Of a stretch of DNA of 5,636 nt, positions 1 to 4,054 are shown in pieces (position 1 is the stretch's first letter; each line of letters starts with the position of its first letter). Under the pieces are notes generated by a model that made no database searches, was not told where the DNA came from, and saw only the letters and a program-made list of their open reading frames with translations. Source of the stretch: Deltaproteobacteria bacterium (GTDB taxonomy: Bacteria > Desulfobacterota > Dissulfuribacteria > Dissulfuribacterales > QOAL01); assembly GCA_026996955.1 (NCBI GenBank), contig JALWJV010000425.1:2991-8626 (forward strand), given 5' to 3'. The position numbers and the translations under genes are program-made.

Positions 1-15
1 ATACCAATTTTAATC

Positions 16-40
16 AATTAACTCCGTTAATTACTTTTTT
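16..40 (+). terminator. possible weak intrinsic terminator of an upstream gene
   Basis: A 7-bp perfect stem (AATTAAC / GTTAATT, loop TCC, 16-32) is followed two bases later by six T (35-40). This is the arrangement of an intrinsic terminator for a plus-strand gene ending before the window. The stem has only one G-C pair, so it would be weak, and in such AT-rich DNA it could be chance. The T-run also pairs with the A-run at 46-51, an alternative hairpin that would compete. Confidence 0.3.
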
Positions 41-87
41 GTCGCAAAAAAATCAAGATAAATTACAAAAATGTATTTTAACTAATT

Positions 88-120
88 AAATGCCAATGCC
101 TCTGACATACTCGGCAATTT
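88..120. repeat. imperfect inverted repeat, possible activator site for amtB
   Basis: AAATGCC (88-94) and GGCAATTT (113-120) are inverted copies, imperfect by one base, with an 18-bp spacer. Measured from the predicted start site near 201 they lie at roughly -113 to -81, within the usual range for enhancer sites used by sigma-54 activators. The sequence does not match the NtrC consensus (TGCACC-N5-GGTGCA), so the bound protein, if any, is unknown. Chance occurrence is quite possible. Confidence 0.25.
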
Positions 121-174
121 TATTATTCCATAAAAACAATATGTTATTCCAATTTAAAACCTCCACACAACAGA

Positions 175-190
175 TGGCACACTACTTGTA
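175..190 (+). promoter_or_regulatory. sigma-54 (-24/-12) promoter of amtB
   Basis: TGGCAC (175-180), five bases, then TTGTA (186-190) matches the sigma-54 consensus TGGCAC-N5-TTGCA, with T for C in the second element. GG (176-177) and GT (188-189) are exactly ten bases apart, the spacing RpoN requires. Transcription would start about 12 bases downstream, near 201-205, giving a leader of about 155-160 nt before the amtB ATG. Sigma-54 control of ammonium transporter genes through NtrC-type activators under nitrogen limitation is well established in proteobacteria. The promoter's presence directly upstream of amtB supports the same logic here, although the activator is not visible. Confidence 0.72.
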
Positions 191-194
191 GGAA

Positions 195-313
195 GAGTTT
201 CAAAGCACCACAGAATGCCTATGGCAACAACCTGGGGAAAGTACCGACACTGCGAGCCACGGAAAAATTAAAAGGAGTTATGTCTATCATAGCTTTCCGG
301 TTTTGAAACGCTC
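195..313 (+). promoter_or_regulatory. potentially structured 5' leader of amtB
   Basis: Several complementary segments can be seen. GAG-TTTCAAA (195-204) pairs with TTTGAAA-CG-CTC (302-313), 10 bp with a two-base bulge, closing the whole segment. TGCC/GGCA (216-219/223-226) and AGTTATG/CATAGCT (276-282/288-294, one G-U pair) form local hairpins. The CTTTCC run (293-298) can pair either with GGAAAG (236-241) or, through TTTCCG (294-299), with CGGAAA (260-265), so these two helices are mutually exclusive. The GGC...GCCACGG pattern at 223-262 loosely recalls the GEMM/cyclic-dinucleotide riboswitch core, but the required internal helix is not convincing. If the sigma-54 start near 201 is right, most of the left arm of the closing stem is not transcribed, so that stem would apply only to read-through or another promoter. 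Function is unknown. Confidence 0.35.
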
Positions 314-332
314 AATCTAGGAAACATTTAAC

Positions 333-342
333 AACAGCTGTT
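333..342. repeat. 10-bp perfect palindrome before amtB ribosome binding site
   Basis: AACAGCTGTT is perfectly self-complementary and ends one base before the Shine-Dalgarno (344-351, GGAGGAGG). A loopless palindrome is more likely to be a protein site in DNA than an RNA hairpin. Its place next to the ribosome binding site is suggestive, but a ten-base palindrome can arise by chance. Confidence 0.25.
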
Positions 343-360
343 AGGAGGAGGAACATAAGC

Positions 361-1695
361 ATGAGGATAAGAAAATTATGCTTTTTTCTATTTTTTCTAT
401 GCCTTGCCCTGCCGGCATCAGTCATTGCCGCAGACGACCCTATAACACCTATTACAAACCACCAGGCAATTGAACTGGTACAGACCCATGCAAACTACGT
501 ATGGACACTGGTGGCTGCTGCCCTTGTGTTTTTCATGCAAGCAGGCTTTGCAATGGTAGAGGCAGGCTTTACCAGGGCAAAAAATGCCATCAACATCATG
601 ATGAAAAACCTTATGGATTTTTCCATTGGTAGCCTTGCATTCTATGCCATTGGATTCGGACTGATGTTCGGAGCCACTAAAACCGGCTGGTTCGGGACTT
701 CTGATTTTTTCCTGAACGGCTGGAAGGGCCCGGATAGCGACCCCTGGATTCTTGCCTTCTGGATGTTCCAGGTAGTGTTTGCCGGTACTGCGGCAACCAT
801 CGTATCAGGCGCAATGGCAGAGCGCACAAAGTTCACTGCTTATCTGATTTACAGCGTCTTTATCTGCGCCTTAATCTATCCAATTTTTGGAAGCTGGGCA
901 TGGGGAAGCCTGCTTAACGGAAACGGATGGCTTGAGGGAATGGGCTTCATAGATTTTGCAGGCTCCACGGTTGTCCACTCAATAGGTGGATGGTGCGCAC
1001 TGGCAGGTGCAATTGTCATTGGGCCACGCATAGGAAAGTATGGCCCCAATGGTGAGGTCAGGGCAATTCCTGGACACAACATACCTTTTGCCGCAATTGG
1101 TGTCTTTATCCTCTGGCTGGGCTGGTTTGGATTTAATCCCGGCTCAACTACAACCGCGGACAAATCCATTGCAATGATCTTTGTTAACACCAACCTTGCT
1201 GCAGCAGCAGGTGCAATCTTTGCCATGATCACCTCCTGGATCATGTTCAAGAAGCCTGACATCAGCATGAGCCTTAACGGGGCCCTGGCAGGACTTGTGG
1301 GCATCACCGCAGGATGCGCAAACGTCACCCCGGGAAGCTCAATAATAATCGGTATAATTGCAGGAATTCTTGTGGTGTTTTCCGTTTTGGCGCTTGACCG
1401 CATGCACATAGATGATCCGGTGGGCGCAGTATCGGTTCACGGGGTCTGCGGGGCATGGGGAACCCTTGCTGCAGGGCTTTTCAACATGGAAGGAGTCACA
1501 TTGAAAATAATCATGACTCAGCTTGTTGGAATAGGTGCGGCTTTTGTATGGGCCTTTGGAACAGCATTCATACTGTTCAAGGTTGTGGACATGGTGCACG
1601 GTATCAGAGTTACAAAAGAGGAAGAGCTCGCCGGCCTTGATGTTGGCGAACATGGAATGGAAGCATATCACGACTTTCAGGTAATCAACAACTAA
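361..1695 (+). CDS. amtB: ammonium transporter AmtB (Amt/Rh family)
   Basis: This is an inner-membrane channel-like transporter that takes up ammonium for nitrogen assimilation; the family is trimeric with 11 membrane helices per subunit. The 444-aa product begins with a cleavable-type signal peptide (basic MRIRK, hydrophobic core, likely cleavage after VIAA at 21-24), as in E. coli AmtB. Aligned by eye to that protein, the key residues are all present: Phe gate F140 and F258, Am1-site W181 and S262, D198 in DFAGSTVVH, and the twin pore histidines H206 and H360 (SVHGVCGAWG). The tail, RVTKEEELAGLDVGEHGMEAY, is the canonical cytoplasmic helix that docks the PII protein GlnK. The start is supported by GGAGGAGG nine bases upstream. 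A sigma-54-type promoter precedes the gene, a hairpin follows the stop, and the next gene is convergent, so it appears to be transcribed alone, without the usual glnK partner. Confidence 0.97.
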   Translation: MRIRKLCFFLFFLCLALPASVIAADDPITPITNHQAIELVQTHANYVWTLVAAALVFFMQAGFAMVEAGFTRAKNAINIMMKNLMDFSIGSLAFYAIGFGLMFGATKTGWFGTSDFFLNGWKGPDSDPWILAFWMFQVVFAGTAATIVSGAMAERTKFTAYLIYSVFICALIYPIFGSWAWGSLLNGNGWLEGMGFIDFAGSTVVHSIGGWCALAGAIVIGPRIGKYGPNGEVRAIPGHNIPFAAIGVFILWLGWFGFNPGSTTTADKSIAMIFVNTNLAAAAGAIFAMITSWIMFKKPDISMSLNGALAGLVGITAGCANVTPGSSIIIGIIAGILVVFSVLALDRMHIDDPVGAVSVHGVCGAWGTLAAGLFNMEGVTLKIIMTQLVGIGAAFVWAFGTAFILFKVVDMVHGIRVTKEEELAGLDVGEHGMEAYHDFQVINN

Positions 1696-1706
1696 CCACT
1701 CTCCCT

Positions 1707-1751
1707 GCAGAATTGCGGTTCCCGTGCCATGTGCCGGGGCCGCAGTTCTGC
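1707..1751 (+). terminator. hairpin after amtB (terminator or 3' stabiliser)
   Basis: A continuous 12-bp stem (GCAGAATTGCGG at 1707-1718 with CCGCAGTTCTGC at 1740-1751, one G-U pair) starts 11 bases after the amtB stop. The loop contains a further TCCCG/CGGGG helix (1720-1724/1735-1739). The following bases are CTTCCACTC, not a run of T, so this is not a classical intrinsic terminator. It may end transcription inefficiently, act with Rho, or protect the 3' end of the mRNA. Confidence 0.65.
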
Positions 1752-1780
1752 CTTCCACTCATTCACTTGACGTATCCCTC

Positions 1781-1829
1781 AAAAAAACAGTGATCACAGC
1801 ACACTTTCAGGCATGCACTGTGATCACTG
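1781..1829 (-). terminator. intrinsic terminator of fhs
   Basis: CAGTGATCACAG (1788-1799) and CTGTGATCACTG (1818-1829) are perfect 12-bp inverted copies around an 18-nt loop. Read on the minus strand, the stem is followed at once by seven T (1787-1781), the standard intrinsic terminator layout, about 50 nt past the fhs stop. On the plus strand no T-run follows, so it should act mainly on fhs. Each arm also contains the self-complementary TGATCA. Confidence 0.88.
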
Positions 1830-1879
1830 ATATAAAGTTAAGCCGGTCTTGGAGACTTTAAGAACCTGAAATCCGGAAC

Positions 1880-3643
1880 TTAGAACAGCCCCTTGACCTT
1901 TCCTGTGTCAGTATCAACATCAATACGGCGGTAAGCAGGATCTGAACCTGTACCAGGCATGAGGCTGATGGCTCCTGCAACAGGAACAACAAAGCCTGCA
2001 CCCTTGTAGGTGAGGATGTCACGAACGTGGAGTGTCCAGTTCTTTGGCACACCCTTGAGGTTGGGGTTGTCTGACAGGCTGAGGTGTGTCTTGACCATGC
2101 ATGTACCAAGCTTGGAGATCTCCGGATCCTTCTCCATCTTCTCTGCCTTGGCAAGTGCCTCCGGGCTGTATGTAACACCGTCTCCGCCGTAAACCTCCTT
2201 GGTGATAAGCTCAATACGCTGACGAAGCGGCATATCAAGGTCATAGAGGAACTTGAAGTCGTTTTCCTCGTTACATGCCTCAATAACTGCGTCAGCAAAC
2301 TCAAGGGCGCCGTCCCCACCCTTTTCCCAGTGCTCGGAGACAGCAACACGGGCACCAGCCTGCTCACAGAGCCTGCGGCATGCGGCAATCTCGTCCTTGG
2401 TGTCTGTATAAAATGCGTTGATACATACAACAGGGTTGATTCCAGCCTTCTTGACTGTCTCAATGTGGTGCAGGAGATTTGCAGTTCCTGCCTCAACCCA
2501 GCCCACATTCTCAGTGTTGTACTCTTCAGGCATTGGGCGGCCAGGACGAGGAATGGGTGCGCCACCGTGACACTTGAGGGCGCGGATCGTTGCAACAACA
2601 ACTGCGCAGTTTGGCTTGAGTCCGCTAAAGCGGCACTTGAGGTTCCAGAACTTCTCAAATCCGATATCCGCACCGAAACCGCTCTCGGTAACAAGGTAGT
2701 CACCAAGTTTAAGACCGATCTTGTCGGCAATTACTGAAGACTGGCCAATGGCGATGTTGGCAAATGGACCTGCATGGATCAGACAGGGCTGGCCTTCAAT
2801 GGTCTGCATGAGGTTGGGATTTACTGCCTCAACCATCCAGGCTGTCATTGCACCGGCAACCTCGAGATCCTCGGTGGTGATGGGCTTTCCTGTCTTGTCG
2901 TATGCCACAACGATCTTGCCAATGCGCTCCCTGAGGTCCTTGAGATCCGTTGCAATAGCAAGGATCGCCATGATCTCGGAAGAAACGGCAATGTTAAAAC
3001 CGCTCTGCATGGTCATGCCATCCATGCGTCCGCCAAGACCCAGGGTGATATTCCTGAGGCTCTGGGCACAGAAGTCAATAATCCACTTGAACTCAACGCT
3101 CTTTGGATGGATATCAAGCCTCTTCAGGTTACGGAGGGCAAGCTGCTCGTCAGTGTAGTTGGATTCATGCTGCATGCGTGCAGTGAGCGCAACCATACCC
3201 AGGTTGTGGGCATTCATAATGGCATTGATGTCGCCGGTAAGGCCAAGTGAAAATTTTGAAAGAGGAATGACCTGGGCAAGTCCACCGCCTGCGGCACTGC
3301 CCTTGATGTTGAATGTCGGGCCGCCTGAAGGCTGCCTGAGCGCACCAACAACATTCTTTCCCCTCTTGCCAAGACCTTCCATGAGTCCTACTGCGCTTGT
3401 GCTCTTACCCTCTCCAAGGGGGGTTGGGCTGATAGCAGTAACATCAATATACTTGCCGTCCGGCTTGTCCTTCAGGCGCTCAAGGGCCTTGGCATAGTCT
3501 ATCTTGGCAACATAGTGTCCGTAGGGAAGCAGCTCTTCCTTCTCAAGAGCGAGCTCTTCTCCAAGCTGATAGACCGTCTTCATGTTCTCTTCTGCGGCCT
3601 CAGCTATCTCCCAGTCTTTCATCTTTGTTGGATCAAGTTTCAT
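1880..3643 (-). CDS. fhs: formate--tetrahydrofolate ligase (10-formyl-THF synthetase)
   Basis: This cytoplasmic enzyme joins formate to tetrahydrofolate with ATP, giving 10-formyl-THF. It works in the methyl branch of the Wood-Ljungdahl pathway and feeds C1 units to purine synthesis. The 587-aa product has the P-loop PTPLGEGKST (73-82), HAGPFANIAIG (290-300), GFGAD (322-326) and the second family signature VVATIRALKCHGG (349-361). Compared with the Moorella enzyme as remembered, catalytic K74 and R97 correspond to K80 and R103, and folate-site F304, F384 and W412 to F323, F411 and W439, so activity is expected. It is longer than the usual roughly 557 aa, with extra residues at the N-terminus and around 363-373 (PIPRPGRPMPE). 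The first signature is altered: NIKGSAAGGGL (112-122) instead of GIKGGAAGGGY, and LRQPS instead of LREPS. The start has AAGGAGG at 3661-3655, 11 bases upstream. The closest relatives I recall are in Desulfobacterota. Confidence 0.97.
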   Translation of the reverse strand: MKLDPTKMKDWEIAEAAEENMKTVYQLGEELALEKEELLPYGHYVAKIDYAKALERLKDKPDGKYIDVTAISPTPLGEGKSTSAVGLMEGLGKRGKNVVGALRQPSGGPTFNIKGSAAGGGLAQVIPLSKFSLGLTGDINAIMNAHNLGMVALTARMQHESNYTDEQLALRNLKRLDIHPKSVEFKWIIDFCAQSLRNITLGLGGRMDGMTMQSGFNIAVSSEIMAILAIATDLKDLRERIGKIVVAYDKTGKPITTEDLEVAGAMTAWMVEAVNPNLMQTIEGQPCLIHAGPFANIAIGQSSVIADKIGLKLGDYLVTESGFGADIGFEKFWNLKCRFSGLKPNCAVVVATIRALKCHGGAPIPRPGRPMPEEYNTENVGWVEAGTANLLHHIETVKKAGINPVVCINAFYTDTKDEIAACRRLCEQAGARVAVSEHWEKGGDGALEFADAVIEACNEENDFKFLYDLDMPLRQRIELITKEVYGGDGVTYSPEALAKAEKMEKDPEISKLGTCMVKTHLSLSDNPNLKGVPKNWTLHVRDILTYKGAGFVVPVAGAISLMPGTGSDPAYRRIDVDTDTGKVKGLF

Positions 3644-3659
3644 TGAAATTCATTCCTCC

Positions 3660-3677
3660 TTCAAAAAGTGTTTTGAA
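3660..3677 (-). promoter_or_regulatory. hairpin abutting the fhs Shine-Dalgarno
   Basis: On the minus strand TTCAAAA (3677-3671), loop CACT, TTTTGAA (3666-3660) makes a 7-bp stem with a four-base loop. Its 3' arm overlaps the first A's of the AAGGAGG ribosome binding site (3661-3655). The stem is AT-rich with one G-C pair, so it would be weak. It may modulate ribosome access or simply keep the site in an open stretch next to a hairpin. The effect is not predictable from sequence alone. Confidence 0.35.
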
Positions 3678-3697
3678 TCTAAATTCAGGTATAGGGT

Positions 3698-3723
3698 CCG
3701 GCCTGGCTGTCCTGGCCCGCCGG
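3698..3723 (-). promoter_or_regulatory. GC-rich hairpin in the fhs leader
   Basis: CCGGC (3698-3702) and GCCGG (3719-3723) are inverted copies. On the minus strand they enclose a second short GGC/GCC helix with a seven-base loop, giving a compact GC-rich hairpin about 55-80 nt upstream of the fhs start. There is no T-run after it, so it is not an obvious attenuator. It would lie inside the leader if the promoter at 3851-3880 is used. Confidence 0.3.
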
Positions 3724-3850
3724 GATGCATACAGATTTGTCATCCGGATAAACTGCCGCCATGAAAGACAGTTTGAGACAGAGTTTAATATTCCAGGCGA
3801 ATATAACCGGCAATAATAGGACAGATAGACGAGTTACAAAAATTCCAGAA

Positions 3851-3880
3851 TTAGTAACTGAAAAACAGCATGGTTGTCAA
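3851..3880 (-). promoter_or_regulatory. candidate sigma-70 promoter of fhs
   Basis: On the minus strand a perfect -35 element TTGACA (3880-3875) is followed 18 bases later by TACTAA (3856-3851), or 19 bases later by ACTAAT; both are poor to moderate -10 matches. Transcription would begin near 3843 and give a leader of about 200 nt. A second possibility is the better -10 TATTAT (3818-3813) with TTGTAA (3839-3834), but its spacing of 15 is short. Confidence 0.4.
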
Positions 3881-3984
3881 TCCTGATATGCAAAATAGTT
3901 GTATGTGTCATTAAAACAGCCTTTCACCATACTGAGTAGATACAATGCGATGAACATAATCATTTGCGGAAATTAGAGTACGGT

Positions 3985-4013
3985 TTGGATATTTGCCATT
4001 TGATGGCTATAAA
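3985..4013 (+). promoter_or_regulatory. candidate promoter with inverted repeat, nuclease gene
   Basis: TTGGAT (3985-3990) and TATAAA (4008-4013) are separated by 17 bases, giving a sigma-70-type promoter with a good -10 and a partial -35. The 3' half of the spacer is filled by the inverted repeat GCCAT-TTG-ATGGC (3995-3999/4003-4007), which abuts the -10 element. A repressor bound there would block polymerase, so this is a possible operator. The start codon lies about 35 nt after the expected start site. Confidence 0.4.
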
Positions 4014-4054
4014 GTTACCATATATACACCTAAACATCAGAGGCGGGGAACACA

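Larger units (their letters stand above)
1..174. other. AT-rich non-coding region upstream of amtB promoter
   Basis: No convincing gene is present: there is no start codon with a good Shine-Dalgarno followed by a sustained reading frame on either strand. The stretch is strongly AT-rich compared with the coding regions. It contains a possible weak terminator (16-40), an imperfect inverted repeat (88-120) and two copies of TTATTCCA set 21 bp apart (123-130 and 144-151). Its position just upstream of a sigma-54-type promoter is where enhancer-binding activator sites normally lie, so it is probably the control region of amtB. I did not find a clear match to the NtrC consensus. Confidence 0.6.
3644..4054. 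other. 411-bp divergent intergenic region between fhs and nuclease gene
   Basis: I find no supported gene here; short open frames exist but lack ribosome binding sites or overlap the fhs start. The region holds the fhs leader (ribosome binding site, hairpins at 3660-3677 and 3698-3723), a 6-bp inverted repeat AAACTG...CAGTTT (3750-3755/3769-3774) that could form a further leader hairpin, and candidate promoters in both directions. Composition is uneven: a GC-rich island at about 3697-3724 lies in otherwise AT-rich DNA. No tRNA, transposon end or recognised riboswitch was found. Confidence 0.6.

Noticed and set aside
1..175. NtrC binding sites upstream of amtB
   Set aside because: No pair of TGCACC/GGTGCA half-sites is present; the TGCC...GGCA repeat is only a loose analogue.
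195..313. GEMM (cyclic-di-GMP/cGAMP) riboswitch before amtB
   Set aside because: GGC...GAAA...GAGCCACGG resembles the core, but the helix capped by GAAA does not form, and the conserved 3' portion is not recognisable. It is kept only as an unclassified structured leader.
201..360. Glutamine (glnA-type) riboswitch in the amtB leader
   Set aside because: It would be logical for a nitrogen gene, but the conserved core of the glnA RNA as I recall it is not visible.
876..1409. Long open frame on the minus strand inside amtB (177 codons)
   Set aside because: It lies wholly within the well-supported amtB coding sequence, has no recognisable domain and reads as low-complexity Ala/Pro/Ile/Met-rich shadow sequence.
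1788..1829. Inverted repeat as a transposon end or attachment site
   Set aside because: Its perfect stem and the immediate seven-T run on the fhs strand are fully explained by an intrinsic terminator.
1858..2730. 290-codon minus-strand frame overlapping fhs in another phase
   Set aside because: It is rich in Ser, Arg, Leu and Thr, with no domain, and overlaps FTHFS motifs in the correct frame. It is a shadow of fhs.
2084..2737. 217-codon plus-strand frame antisense to fhs
   Set aside because: It has no family resemblance and is fully antisense to a conserved gene.
3625..3816. 63-codon plus-strand frame near the fhs start
   Set aside because: It overlaps the fhs start and leader, has no recognisable product and no convincing ribosome binding site.
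3644..3843. Tetrahydrofolate riboswitch in the fhs leader
   Set aside because: The class would be plausible for a folate gene, but the conserved THF aptamer segments are not present on the minus strand.
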